Assembly (NCBI RefSeq): GCF_050916355.1
Contig: NZ_CP136946.1
Location: 2,480,001-2,544,000, forward strand
Direction of reading: 5' to 3'
DNA: 64,000 bases
Origin: Jeongeupia wiesaeckerbachi
Lineage (GTDB): Bacteria; Pseudomonadota; Gammaproteobacteria; Burkholderiales; Chitinibacteraceae
Program-made: the position numbers and the translations under genes
Notes under the pieces: model-generated
Told to the model about the DNA's origin: nothing
Seen by the model: only the letters and a program-made list of their open reading frames with translations
The model's database searches: none
Shown: one piece after another, positions 40,805-49,563 of the stretch
How the letters are laid out: each line of letters begins with the position of its first letter
Position numbering within the stretch: position 1 is the first letter of the stretch

Positions 40805-41701
40805 ATGGCCCATGACCTGAACCGGCTGGCGCTCTTCGCCGCTGTGGCCGAAACCGGCAGCTTCACCGCAGCGGCCGAGCGCATCGGCAAGCCGAAGTCG
40901 CAGGTCAGCCAGCAGGTCGGCCGGCTCGAAGCCGAACTGGGCGTGCGGCTGTTCACGCGGACGACGCGCAAGGTCAGCCTGACCGAGGCGGGGAGTGCGC
41001 TGTTCGACGAATGTGCACCGCTGCTGAACGAGATGCAGGCGGCGCTGGCGCGCCTCGATGCGGAGCGGCGCGAGCCGAGCGGACTGCTGCGGCTGACGGT
41101 GTCGGCCGAGTACGCGGCGACCGTGCTGGCGCCGCTGATCGTCAGCTTTGTCGAGCGTTATCCGAAGATGGAAATCGACGTCGTCACGGCCAGCGAGCAG
41201 GTCGATCTGGTCGACGCCCGGATCGATCTGGCGATCCGCATGGGCTGGCTCAAGGATTCGAGCCTGCGAGCGGTCTCGCTCGGCGATTTCGGTCAGTGGG
41301 TGGTTGCTGCGCCGGCTTATCTGCAACGGCATGGCGTGCCGCAGCGGCCGGCCGAACTGGTTTCACACCGCTGGGTGGCGCTGTCGCTGCTGCGTTTGCC
41401 GCTGCAGTGGACGTTTACGAACCCGGACGGCGGTACGGAAACGGTGCGGGTCAAGGCTGCGCTGAGGATCAATTCGACCGCCGGCTTGCAGGGGCTGGTC
41501 GCGGCAGGGGCGGGTATGTCGACCCTGCCGGATTTCATGGTGGCCGAGCAGGTCCGCACCGGCCTGCTGGTCCGGGTGCTGGCCGGTTTTGCGCTACCGC
41601 GCGCCGGCATCTATGCGGTCTATCCGGACGGCCGGCATGTACCGGTCAAGGTTCGGGCGTTCATCGATCATGTCCGTGATGCCTTGGTCGCGTCCGGCTA
41701 G
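40805..41701 (+). CDS. LysR-family transcriptional regulator
   Basis: 298 residues from the ATG at 40805; a TTG one codon earlier is also open. The N-terminal HTH is LNRLALFAAVAETGSFTAAA...RIGKPKSQVSQQVGRLEAEL, followed by LFTRTTRKVSLTEAG and a periplasmic-binding-like effector domain ending in FALPRAGIYAVYPDGRHVP. It probably controls the divergent DsbA/SDR unit and itself. Confidence 0.93.
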   Translation: MAHDLNRLALFAAVAETGSFTAAAERIGKPKSQVSQQVGRLEAELGVRLFTRTTRKVSLTEAGSALFDECAPLLNEMQAALARLDAERREPSGLLRLTVSAEYAATVLAPLIVSFVERYPKMEIDVVTASEQVDLVDARIDLAIRMGWLKDSSLRAVSLGDFGQWVVAAPAYLQRHGVPQRPAELVSHRWVALSLLRLPLQWTFTNPDGGTETVRVKAALRINSTAGLQGLVAAGAGMSTLPDFMVAEQVRTGLLVRVLAGFALPRAGIYAVYPDGRHVPVKVRAFIDHVRDALVASG

Positions 41702-41769
41702 CGCAAACCTTGGCCTGCAAACCTTGATGGTTTCGCAATCGCAGGCCGTAGGCCGACGCGCGGGAACGT

Positions 41770-42228
41770 TCAGTCGTCGCTATCGTCGCTGCCGCCGATG
41801 ACCTTGTAGACAACGTCGAGCGAGAAGCCGCGACCGGCGAGAAAGCGCGCCTGTTTGGCGCGTTCCTTGGCGTCCTGCGGTGGCGTGCCGAACTTCTTTT
41901 GCCATTGAGCACGGGCCTGGGCGAACTCGTCGTCGGCGACGTCGGCAAGCGCATCGTCGATGATCGAATCGTCGACACCTTTCTGCCTCAGCTCGGCACG
42001 CAGCCGCTGCGGGCCGTAGCGTTGCGAGCGAAAGTGCGCCCATTGCTCGGCAAAACGCGTGTCCGACAGCCAGCCGCGGGCAACGAAATCGTCGAGGATC
42101 GCATCGAGTGCCGCTTCGTCGCCGTCGGCATGCGGCAGCAGCTTCTGGCGCAGTTCGAGTCGCGCATATTCACGCCGGGCGAGATGGCCGAGGGCGCGGT
42201 TGCGCAGGGTAGGTATCGTCGGGGCCAT
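41770..42228 (-). CDS. recX: RecA regulator RecX
   Basis: 152 residues. LGHLARREYARLELRQKLLP, DDFVARGWLSDTRFAEQWAH-FRSQRYGPQRLRAELRQKGV and KERAKQARFLAGRGFSLDVV-YKVI are the three-helix repeats of RecX. RecX inhibits RecA filament growth. It follows recA on the same strand with a terminator in between, so read-through would set the low RecX:RecA ratio. Confidence 0.95.
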   Translation of the reverse strand: MAPTIPTLRNRALGHLARREYARLELRQKLLPHADGDEAALDAILDDFVARGWLSDTRFAEQWAHFRSQRYGPQRLRAELRQKGVDDSIIDDALADVADDEFAQARAQWQKKFGTPPQDAKERAKQARFLAGRGFSLDVVYKVIGGSDDSDD

Positions 42229-42242
42229 GTGGACTCACAATG

Positions 42243-42268
42243 AAAAACGGCCGGTAAACCGGCCGTTT
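42243..42268 (-). terminator. recA attenuating terminator before recX
   Basis: AACGGCCGG-TTTA-CCGGCCGTT on the minus strand (42,267-42,246) followed by TTTT. It lies between the recA stop and the recX start, as in E. coli. Confidence 0.85.
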
Positions 42269-42284
42269 GGGGTCGAACAAGGCC

Positions 42285-43340
42285 TTATTCGGCCAGCGCT
42301 TCGGCGTCGTCATCGACCTGGGCCGCACCGGTATCCAGCGGCAGCACCGGACCAATTTTCTCGCGCACTTTGGCGACGATCTCGGCGGCCACTTCCGGGT
42401 TGTCCTTCAGGTACTGGCGCGAGTTCTCCATGCCCTGACCGATCTTGTTGCCGTTGTAGCTGTACCAGGCGCCCGATTTCTCGACGATTTTCTGCGCGAC
42501 GCCCTGTTCGATGATTTCGCCTTCACGCGAAATGCCTTCGCCGTAGAGGATGTCGAACGTGACGATGCGGAACGGCGGTGCGACCTTGTTCTTGGCGATC
42601 TTGACCTTGGTCTGGTTGCCGATGATCTCGTCGCCTTTTTTCACCGCGCCGATGCGGCGGATGTCGAGGCGAACCGAGGCGTAGAACTTGAGCGCATTGC
42701 CGCCGGTGGTGGTTTCCGGGCTCTGGCCGGGCATCATCACGCCGATCTTCATCCGCAGCTGGTTGATGAAGATCACCAGCGTGTTGGTGCGCTTGATGTT
42801 GCCGGTGAGCTTGCGCAGCGCCTGGCTCATCAGTCGCGCTTGCAGGCCGACGTGGACGTCGCCCATCTCGCCTTCGATTTCGGCCTTCGGCACCAGCGCG
42901 GCGACCGAGTCGACGACGATGATGTCGACGCCACCCGAGCGGACCAGCATGTCGGCGATTTCCAGACCCTGCTCGCCGGTGTCCGGTTGCGAGATCAGCA
43001 TTTCCGGCACGTTGACGCCAAGGCGGGCGGCGTAGATCGGGTCGAGCGCGTTCTCGGCGTCGATGTAGGCGGCGGTACCACCGAGCTTCTGGATTTCGGC
43101 GACGACGTGCAGACACAGCGTCGTTTTACCCGACGATTCCGGCCCGAAGATTTCAACGATACGACCACGCGGCAGACCGCCAACGCCGAGGGCGAGGTCA
43201 AGGCCGAGCGAACCGGTCGACACGACCTGAAGGTCGTTCTCGATCTGGTTTTCGCCCATCTTCATGATGGAGCCCTTGCCGAACTGTCGTTCGATCTGCG
43301 CCAGTGCCGCGGCGAGCGCCTTGCTCTTGTTGTCGTCCAT
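42285..43340 (-). CDS. recA: Recombinase RecA
   Basis: 351 residues from the ATG at 43340 (MDDNKSKALAAALAQIERQF). Walker A GPESSGKTTL, the MAW-type YIDAENALDP, Walker B VDIIVVDSVAAL, loop L2-region GNALKFYASVRLD and the acidic C-terminus are present. RecA drives strand exchange and LexA/UmuD self-cleavage. The promoter carries a perfect palindrome that could be the LexA site. Confidence 0.99.
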   Translation of the reverse strand: MDDNKSKALAAALAQIERQFGKGSIMKMGENQIENDLQVVSTGSLGLDLALGVGGLPRGRIVEIFGPESSGKTTLCLHVVAEIQKLGGTAAYIDAENALDPIYAARLGVNVPEMLISQPDTGEQGLEIADMLVRSGGVDIIVVDSVAALVPKAEIEGEMGDVHVGLQARLMSQALRKLTGNIKRTNTLVIFINQLRMKIGVMMPGQSPETTTGGNALKFYASVRLDIRRIGAVKKGDEIIGNQTKVKIAKNKVAPPFRIVTFDILYGEGISREGEIIEQGVAQKIVEKSGAWYSYNGNKIGQGMENSRQYLKDNPEVAAEIVAKVREKIGPVLPLDTGAAQVDDDAEALAE

Positions 43341-43379
43341 GTCCGTCAATCCGGGGTGTCGTTTATCTTGGTGCCGATT

Positions 43380-43397
43380 GTAGAACAATTGTTCTAC
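43380..43397. promoter_or_regulatory. Palindromic SOS-box candidate at the recA promoter
   Basis: GTAGAACAATTGTTCTAC is a perfect 18-bp palindrome 40 bases upstream of recA. It overlaps a possible -10 (TACAAT, minus strand). The core GAAC-N4-GTTC is the Gram-positive (Bacillus-type) LexA box pattern, not the CTGT-N8-ACAG usual for beta/gammaproteobacteria. Confidence 0.65.
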
Positions 43398-43556
43398 GAA
43401 TAAAAGATCATCGGTCGGGATTGTCGTCGGTCAGCGGCATGGCTGGCGTGGCGATTTGCAAGGGCAACAGATTTACCCAGATCAAAGCGGGGCCAACTCG
43501 ATGGGCGGTGGCAAATTGCGCGCGGCATAATGCCGTCTCTTGCGGGAGGGATGTGG

Positions 43557-44825
43557 ATGCGGGTGATCGTGCTGGGGGCTGGGGTGGTCGGTGTGACGTC
43601 GGCGTGGTTTTTGGCGCAGGCCGGGCATGAGGTGACGGTCATCGATCGCGAGCCGGAAGCCGGGCTGGAAACCAGCTACGCCAACGGCGGGCAGATTTCG
43701 GTCTGTCATGCCGAACCGTGGGCCAATCCGAAGGCGCCATGGAAAACCCTGCAATGGCTGGGCGAGGAGGACGCGCCGCTGCTGTTCCGGCTGAAAATGG
43801 ACCCGGCCCAATGGCGCTGGGGCCTGCGCTTTCTGCAGGAGTGCACGCCGGCACGCGCGCGCAGCAATCTGCAGAATCTGGTGCGGCTCGGCCTATACAG
43901 CCGCGCACAGCTGCAACAGGTCCGCGCCGACACCGGTCTGCATTACGACGAACTCTCGAAGGGCATCCTGCACTACTACACCGACGAGGCCGATTTTGCC
44001 GCGGCGATTCCGGCGGCGGCGGCCATGCGCGAAATCGGCCTCGACCGCGAAGTGAAAAACGCTGCCGAGTGCATGGCGATCGAGCCGGCGCTGACCAGAA
44101 GCCGGCTGCCCATTGTCGGCGGCACGTTTACATCGACCGACGAATCGGGCGATGCGCGCAAGTTCACCCAGGAGCTCGCCAAGCTGGCAGCCAGCCGCGG
44201 CGTGGTGTTCCGTTACCAGACGCGGATTACCCGCTTGCTGCAGGCCGGTGGCCGGATCGACGGGGTCGACGTCGAGTTTGACGACGATGGCGAGGCGATG
44301 ACCGAAACGCTGCGCGCCGATGCATATCTGGTCTGTCTCGGCAGCTATAGCCCGTTGCTGATGAAGCAGGTCGGCATCACGCTCGACATCTATCCGGCCA
44401 AGGGTTATTCGGCGACGATTCCGGTGAACGATGCCGATCTGGCGCCGACGGTGAGCCTGACCGATGACGGCTACAAACTGGTGTTTTCGCGCCTGGGCGA
44501 CCGGCTGCGCGTGGCCGGCACCGCCGAGTTCAACGGCTACAACCTCGAACTGAACGAAGTGCGCTGCAAGGCGCTGATCGACCGGACCCGTGAAATTTTC
44601 CCGCAGATCGCCGGTTATGACGACGCCGAGTTCTGGTGCGGTCTGCGGCCGGCGACGCCGGGCAACCTGCCGTATATCGGCCGCAGCCGCATCGACAATC
44701 TGTACCTGAACACCGGCCACGGTACGCTGGGCTGGACCGAATCCTGCGGTTCGGGGCATGCGATTGCCGAGCTGATCTCGGGACGCAGACCCGAGGTTGA
44801 TTTCCCTTTCCTCAAGGGGGCCTGA
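43557..44825 (+). CDS. dadA: D-amino acid dehydrogenase, small subunit
   Basis: 422 residues from the ATG at 43557, six bases after GGGAGGG. The FAD-binding MRVIVLGAGVVGVTSAWFLA, the YANGGQISVCHAEPWANPKA-PW region and the C-terminal GLRPATPGNLPYIGRSRIDN and TGHGTLGWTESCGSG are characteristic DadA motifs. The membrane-associated flavoenzyme oxidises D-alanine and other D-amino acids. Its stop overlaps a small ORF that runs into the pilus operon. Confidence 0.95.
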   Translation: MRVIVLGAGVVGVTSAWFLAQAGHEVTVIDREPEAGLETSYANGGQISVCHAEPWANPKAPWKTLQWLGEEDAPLLFRLKMDPAQWRWGLRFLQECTPARARSNLQNLVRLGLYSRAQLQQVRADTGLHYDELSKGILHYYTDEADFAAAIPAAAAMREIGLDREVKNAAECMAIEPALTRSRLPIVGGTFTSTDESGDARKFTQELAKLAASRGVVFRYQTRITRLLQAGGRIDGVDVEFDDDGEAMTETLRADAYLVCLGSYSPLLMKQVGITLDIYPAKGYSATIPVNDADLAPTVSLTDDGYKLVFSRLGDRLRVAGTAEFNGYNLELNEVRCKALIDRTREIFPQIAGYDDAEFWCGLRPATPGNLPYIGRSRIDNLYLNTGHGTLGWTESCGSGHAIAELISGRRPEVDFPFLKGA

Positions 44826-44950
44826 TGCGGTGTTGCGCTGGCGGCGTGGTGAGCGGACTGGTGATGCTGGCGCTGGCCGCACAGCAGGTCGCCAGCAGGG
44901 CGCAGATCGGTGGCGACGGCCTGATCGGGCGGCGGATGTGTCAGGCATGA
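44825..44950 (+). CDS. Small ORF linking dadA and the pilus operon
   Basis: 41 codons, MRCCAGGVVSGLVMLALAAQ, then QVASRAQIGGDGL. It starts by sharing a base with the dadA stop (TGATG) and ends overlapping the next ATG (ATGA). The N-terminus is hydrophobic like a short signal or membrane segment. It may only serve translational coupling. Confidence 0.35.
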   Translation: MRCCAGGVVSGLVMLALAAQQVASRAQIGGDGLIGRRMCQA

Positions 44951-45402
44951 GGGGCGTTCTGATGCGCATCTGGCTCGTCGTTGCGGTGTTGCTGAGTGGC
45001 ATGGTTCAGGCGGATACCCGCGGCATGCCCGTCACGGCGACGGTTCCCGGCAGTTGCAAGTTCAGCAACGCCGACGACGTGGTGCTCGATTTCGGCGCGC
45101 TGGTGCCCGGGCAGGGCGCGCGGCAGGTCTCGCAGTCGGTCGCGTTCACCTGCAGTACCGGCACGCAATACACCGTGGCGATGGATCTGGGGCGCAATCC
45201 GGATGGTCAGCAGCGCCGCATGCGTGGCGACAGCGGCAGCTACATTCCCTATGCCTTGAGCGCGACGCCAACAAGCGGCAACGGGCAGGGAGAGCTGACG
45301 CCGATCTCGCTGCTGCTGACCGCCAGCGTCGAGGCCGCCGCTTATGTCGACAGCCCGATCGGCAGTTACAACGACAATGTGGTGCTGACCGTTTCTCCTT
45401 GA
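44947..45402 (+). CDS. Spore-coat-U-domain pilin (Csu-type), first
   Basis: 151 residues (or 146 from the ATG at 44962). The signal peptide is MRIWLVVAVLLSGMVQA. The mature part has TVPGSCKFSNADDVVLDFGA, VAFTCSTGTQYTVAMDLGRN and the end SPIGSYNDNVVLTVSP of the SCPU domain of archaic chaperone-usher pili. The two conserved Cys (GSCKF, FTCST) are present. Confidence 0.88.
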   Translation: MRGVLMRIWLVVAVLLSGMVQADTRGMPVTATVPGSCKFSNADDVVLDFGALVPGQGARQVSQSVAFTCSTGTQYTVAMDLGRNPDGQQRRMRGDSGSYIPYALSATPTSGNGQGELTPISLLLTASVEAAAYVDSPIGSYNDNVVLTVSP

Positions 45403-45530
45403 TTCGAATGTGGGTTTTACCGTATTGCATCGGTAATTTGGTACATAAATTGAATATCCCATTTGATTAAACTTGAGCAAAACCGAGTTAAATCAATCGT
45501 TTCCGGTTCGGGAACAACGGGAGTATTCAA

Positions 45531-46007
45531 ATGAAAAAGCAGATCTGCTGGGCGCTGGGCGCCACCATGCTGATGCTGGTTGCAGGCGGCGCCTCTGCCG
45601 TTGACAAGAATGTGCAGGTCAAGGCAAAGGTCGTCGGGACCTGTGACTTTACCGACGCGAACGACGTGGTGATCGACTTCGGTACGCTGACACCGGGGGG
45701 CGGTGACCAGAGCAAGTCGGCCTCGACCAATTTCTGGTGCTCCAACGGCGTGAACTACCAGGTGTCGCTCGACAATGGCCTGAGCCCGGATGGTGGCGGC
45801 AAGCGGCAGATGGTGTTGTCTGGCGGGACACCGACCGATGTGATCGGCTATACGCTCTCGCCGGACAAGACCAGCGGCACGGCTACCGGCCAGAGCACGC
45901 CGATTCCGCTGACGCTGACCGGCGAGGTCAAGGGGACCGACTATCAGGATGCCAAGATCGGCGATTACAATGACACGGTGATTCTGACTATCGATCTGGC
46001 GCCGTGA
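45531..46007 (+). CDS. Spore-coat-U-domain pilin (Csu-type), second
   Basis: 158 residues with signal peptide MKKQICWALGATMLMLVAGG-ASA. Mature part has VKAKVVGTCDFTDANDVVID, NFWCSNGVNYQVSLDNGLSP and IGDYNDTVILTIDLAP, an SCPU pilin domain. A 128-base AT-rich gap and a good upstream region suggest its own promoter. It is probably the major pilin subunit. The stop overlaps the chaperone GTG start. Confidence 0.9.
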   Translation: MKKQICWALGATMLMLVAGGASAVDKNVQVKAKVVGTCDFTDANDVVIDFGTLTPGGGDQSKSASTNFWCSNGVNYQVSLDNGLSPDGGGKRQMVLSGGTPTDVIGYTLSPDKTSGTATGQSTPIPLTLTGEVKGTDYQDAKIGDYNDTVILTIDLAP

Positions 46008-46726
46008 CCCTCAAAACCAAGATCAAGGCCGGCTTTGCCGGCCTGTTGTTTTTTGCTGCGACCGTTCAGGCCGCCGGGTTCGGCGTTTCGCCGGTCCGTA
46101 TCGATTTCACCCCGCAGGATCGTGCCAGCGCGATCACGGTGACCAATAACAGCGACGTGATCCTGCGGGTTGCGGTGTCGCTGAAGGCCTGGCAGCAGGA
46201 TACCGCCGGCAAGGATCAGTACACGCCGTCCGATGCGCTGGTGTATTTTCCGCGCCAGCTCGAACTGGCGCCGAAGGCCAGCAAGGTCATCCGTCTCGGG
46301 CCCAAGGGCGAGCGCGGTGCGCAGGAACAGGCGTTCCGTCTCTATGTGAGCGAGCAGCCCGACGCCGGCGCAAACCGACAGGGGCAGGTGGCGATGCTGG
46401 TGAGCTTCGGCGTGCCGGTCTTCGTTCAGCCGCAGCAAGCGGTACCGTCGTTCAAGGCAACGCCGGCTGCGGGCAAGGGCCGGCTTGATGTCAGGATCGA
46501 CAACGACGGCAATACGACCCTCAAGATCAAGCAGGCGACCTTCTCCGACGGCACGTCGGTGGACCGCTTCGACGCCTGGTATGTGCTGCCGGGGGTATCT
46601 CGCAACTACGGCTTCAAGCTGCCCGATGCGCTGTGCAAGCAGGCCAAGCCGGCACTGACGCTGGTCTTCGACAAGAAGACCCTGACCGTGCCGCTGAGCC
46701 TGGCGTCGGGAGACTGCAAAGCCTGA
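46004..46726 (+). CDS. Archaic pilus chaperone (CsuC-like)
   Basis: 240 residues from a GTG overlapping the pilin stop. Signal peptide (KIKAGFAGLLFFAATVQAAG), then FGVSPVRIDFTPQDRASAIT, VYFPRQLELAPKASKVIRLG and EQAFRLYVSEQPD, the PapD-like two-domain fold. It donates a strand to pilin subunits in the periplasm and delivers them to the usher, whose gene overlaps its stop (TGATG). Confidence 0.93.
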   Translation: MTLKTKIKAGFAGLLFFAATVQAAGFGVSPVRIDFTPQDRASAITVTNNSDVILRVAVSLKAWQQDTAGKDQYTPSDALVYFPRQLELAPKASKVIRLGPKGERGAQEQAFRLYVSEQPDAGANRQGQVAMLVSFGVPVFVQPQQAVPSFKATPAAGKGRLDVRIDNDGNTTLKIKQATFSDGTSVDRFDAWYVLPGVSRNYGFKLPDALCKQAKPALTLVFDKKTLTVPLSLASGDCKA

Positions 46727-49005
46727 TGCTGCGGCGATGCTTCGGGCTGGCCCTTGCCCTGATCGCCGGCACGGCAAGCGCCGAGGCCTTGCTGGTCGCC
46801 GTGCGCATCAACGATGTTGATCGCGGTGCGCAGCGGGCCTGGCTGGCGGCTGGCGAGCTGTGGCTGGCCAGCGATGACGTTCGCCAGCTCGGGCTGAAAC
46901 TCGATGGCCAGTCCGCCGAGTTCGACGGCGTGCGTTATCTGCAGCTGTCGTCGTTCAAACAGGTGCGCAGCCACTACGACCCGGATCAGCTGACCGTGTC
47001 GCTGACCATCGCGCCGGCACAGATCGGCGAGCAGACGATTTCGCTGTACGGCAAGTCCCAGCCGGCCGAGGTCTGGCGCGGCGGCGTGTCCGGCTACCTC
47101 AATTACAACATTTCGACCTTCCGCAATCCCGACGGCAGCGACGGCTACGGCTTTGCGCCGCTGGTCAATCTGTCCGCCGGCGGCTGGAATCTGCGTAGCG
47201 ACCAGAACTACCAGTCGTCCGGCCGCGACGAGCGCTGGCAGCGCGTCACCACCACCGCGACCTATGACTGGCCGGACAGCATGGCGAGGCTGACGCTCGG
47301 CGACTTGGCGCCGGTGACCGGCACGCTGGGCAATGCGCCGCAACTGGCCGGGATCGGCTTCTCGCGCGTGTTTGCAATGCAACAGGATTTCGACAGCGCG
47401 CCGTCGATGTCGGCGACGGTGCCGGTAACGACGCCGTCAACGGCCGAGGTCTATCTCAACGGCGAGCGCATCCGTACCGAGAGCCTGAGCCCCGGCATGT
47501 ACCAGTTCCAGGACCTGCGCTATTTCGCCGGCCTGCAGAACGTGCAGATCGTGCTGCGCGACGAATACGGCAATCGCCAGACGATCAATGTGCCGTACTA
47601 CTTCGACGACAGCCTGCTCAAGGCCGGGCTCAACGATTTCAGCTACAACGCCGGCGTCTGGCGTCGGCCCGAAGGCTTCGACGATTACGGCGGACTCGCG
47701 TATTCGCTGTTCCACCGCTACGGCGTGACCGACAGTTTCACCATTGGCGCGCGGGCCGAGGGCAATCCCGATTACGACTCGGCCGGCGGGCTGGTGACGA
47801 TGCGGCTCGGCCGGGCCGGCGTGCTGTCCGGCGCGTTCTCGTGGGCGCGGCACGATGATGGCAACGCCGGTGATGCGCAATACCTGGCCTATCGCTTCGA
47901 CGACCGCAGCTGGAGTCTGCGCGGCTTTGCCCAGCATATCGACTCCGGTTACGTCGCCGCCGACAACAGCTTTGCACCGCCGCGCTGGAGCGGTGGTGCC
48001 GGCGGCAGCTGGGGCGCGCCGGCCTGGGGCAATTGGAGCCTCGACTGGTCGCGCCAGCTCGGCGGTGCGCTGCCGACGCAGAACCAGTGGCGACTCGGTT
48101 ATTCGGTGGCACCGCTGCGCTCGGTCTCGCTGTCGATGAACCTGACGCTGGCCGATACCGGTGAAAACACCTCGCTCGGCGGCTATGTGAACCTGGCCTG
48201 GTTCTACGACAGCAGGACCACCGCGTCGGCCAGCAGCCAGCGCAGCAACGACGGCAACTGGCAGAACACCGTGGCGCTCGCGCGCTCGACGCCATTCGGC
48301 GAAGGCTGGGGCTACCGGATCAACGCGCAGCACAGCGAGACCGGCGACGAAGTCGACGGCTCGATCGACGGTCGCTTCGCGCCGGGGCAGCTGTCGCTCA
48401 GCGCCTCGCGCAACGAGGGGCAAGAGAGTGCATGGCGGGCGAGCTGGGCTGGTGCACTGGTGTATGCCGACGGCGCGGCCGAGCTGGTGCGGCAGGTCAA
48501 CCAGAGCTTTGCGATCACCGAACTGCCGCTCGCCGGCGTCGCCGTCACGCAGAACGGCCAGGTGGTCGGGCGCAGCGGCGCCGACGGCCGTGTGGTGCTG
48601 CCGGATCTGTCGAATTACAACGCCCAGCAGATCGGGTTGGTGCAGAACGACCTTCCGCTCGATTACGCGGTGCCGCAACTGCGGCGCGACGTACAGCCCG
48701 CGTACAACAGCGGTCGCGTCGTCCGCTTCGAGGCCACACCGATCCGCGCGTGGGCCGGCCTGCTCGTCGACGGGCAGGACAAACCGCTGGCCAGTGCCGT
48801 GATCCGGCTGGCATTGCCCGAAGGCACGCGCAAGCTGCAGACGGCGCTCGACGGCAGTTTCTACGTCGACGAGCTGGCGGCTGGCGAGTACCGTTTCGTT
48901 GTCACCGATGCAGAGGCGCTGCGTTGCCGTGGCACGCTGGTGCTGCCGGCCGGCAACGACGTCGTCCAGCAACTGGCGCCGGTGCGCTGCGCAGGAGAGT
49001 CGTGA
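46726..49005 (+). CDS. Outer-membrane usher (CsuD-like)
   Basis: 759 residues from the ATG at 46726. Signal peptide (MLRRCFGLALALIAGTASAE), N-terminal domain, a 24-strand barrel region with TVPVTTPSTAEVYLNGERIR and TESLSPGMYQFQDLRYFAGL (plug/early barrel), and C-terminal domains with VGRSGADGRVVLPDLSNYNA and YRFVVTDAEALRCRGTLVLP. It secretes and polymerises the pilus. Length is normal for archaic ushers. Confidence 0.95.
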   Translation: MLRRCFGLALALIAGTASAEALLVAVRINDVDRGAQRAWLAAGELWLASDDVRQLGLKLDGQSAEFDGVRYLQLSSFKQVRSHYDPDQLTVSLTIAPAQIGEQTISLYGKSQPAEVWRGGVSGYLNYNISTFRNPDGSDGYGFAPLVNLSAGGWNLRSDQNYQSSGRDERWQRVTTTATYDWPDSMARLTLGDLAPVTGTLGNAPQLAGIGFSRVFAMQQDFDSAPSMSATVPVTTPSTAEVYLNGERIRTESLSPGMYQFQDLRYFAGLQNVQIVLRDEYGNRQTINVPYYFDDSLLKAGLNDFSYNAGVWRRPEGFDDYGGLAYSLFHRYGVTDSFTIGARAEGNPDYDSAGGLVTMRLGRAGVLSGAFSWARHDDGNAGDAQYLAYRFDDRSWSLRGFAQHIDSGYVAADNSFAPPRWSGGAGGSWGAPAWGNWSLDWSRQLGGALPTQNQWRLGYSVAPLRSVSLSMNLTLADTGENTSLGGYVNLAWFYDSRTTASASSQRSNDGNWQNTVALARSTPFGEGWGYRINAQHSETGDEVDGSIDGRFAPGQLSLSASRNEGQESAWRASWAGALVYADGAAELVRQVNQSFAITELPLAGVAVTQNGQVVGRSGADGRVVLPDLSNYNAQQIGLVQNDLPLDYAVPQLRRDVQPAYNSGRVVRFEATPIRAWAGLLVDGQDKPLASAVIRLALPEGTRKLQTALDGSFYVDELAAGEYRFVVTDAEALRCRGTLVLPAGNDVVQQLAPVRCAGES

Positions 49006-49460
49006 TGGGCCGATTGTTGTTCGCGCTGTTCCTCGTGATGATCGCCCGTCTGGCGAGTGCCGGCTGCACGATCGGCTCGGGGCAGGACCCGTCGTTCGGC
49101 CAGTACAACCCCGAGTTGTCGAGCACCAGTGTGATCAACTTCTACGTCGCCATCGCCTGCGATACACCGACGTCGTACACGCTGCAGGCCGGCCCGAGCA
49201 TGAGCAGTCAGAGCATCAGCAGCCGCTGGATGGTCCGCGTCGGTGGCAGCGAGCCGCTTTCCTATCAGCTGTGTGTCGGGGTCAACAACACCAGCTGCTC
49301 GACCATTTTCGGCGACGGCACCACGGGCCAACCGATCACCGGCAATGCGCCCGGCGGCGGCGCGACCAGTCTGGCCAACGCGACGGCGCTGCTCTACGGC
49401 AGCCAGCAGGTGCCGCCGGGGGATTATGCCGATATCGTACCGGTGACCTTGCTACCCTGA
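49005..49460 (+). CDS. Csu-type pilus subunit, possible tip (CsuE-like position)
   Basis: 151 residues from the ATG sharing a base with the usher stop. Signal peptide (MGRLLFALFLVMIARLASAG), then CTIGSGQDPSFGQYNPELSS and the SCPU ending PPGDYADIVPVTLLP. The last gene in Csu operons encodes the two-domain tip adhesin, but this protein has only one SCPU-sized domain, shorter than CsuE. It may be a truncated or simplified tip, or a further pilin. Confidence 0.83.
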   Translation: MGRLLFALFLVMIARLASAGCTIGSGQDPSFGQYNPELSSTSVINFYVAIACDTPTSYTLQAGPSMSSQSISSRWMVRVGGSEPLSYQLCVGVNNTSCSTIFGDGTTGQPITGNAPGGGATSLANATALLYGSQQVPPGDYADIVPVTLLP

Positions 49461-49470
49461 AGGCATTGCG

Positions 49471-49512
49471 CGGCCGCAATGTAGTCGTTCGGTTCCGGAA
49501 CTACTGCGGCCG
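49471..49512. other. Extended hairpin after the pilus operon
   Basis: CGGCCGCA..GTAGT (49,471-49,485) pairs with ACTAC..TGCGGCCG (49,500-49,512). It lies between the pilus operon end and pgk; no T-run follows. A -10-like TAGAAT for pgk lies at about 49,520. Confidence 0.4.
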
Positions 49513-49563
49513 GAACCGGTAGAATCGCAGTCAGATTTCCCATCCACTCAATGGAGCTAAAGC

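Noticed and set aside
48432..49004. Frame extending the last pilus gene upstream into the usher
   Set aside because: The extension is Arg/Gly/Ala-rich usher shadow. A clear signal peptide and TGATG overlap place the start at 49,005.
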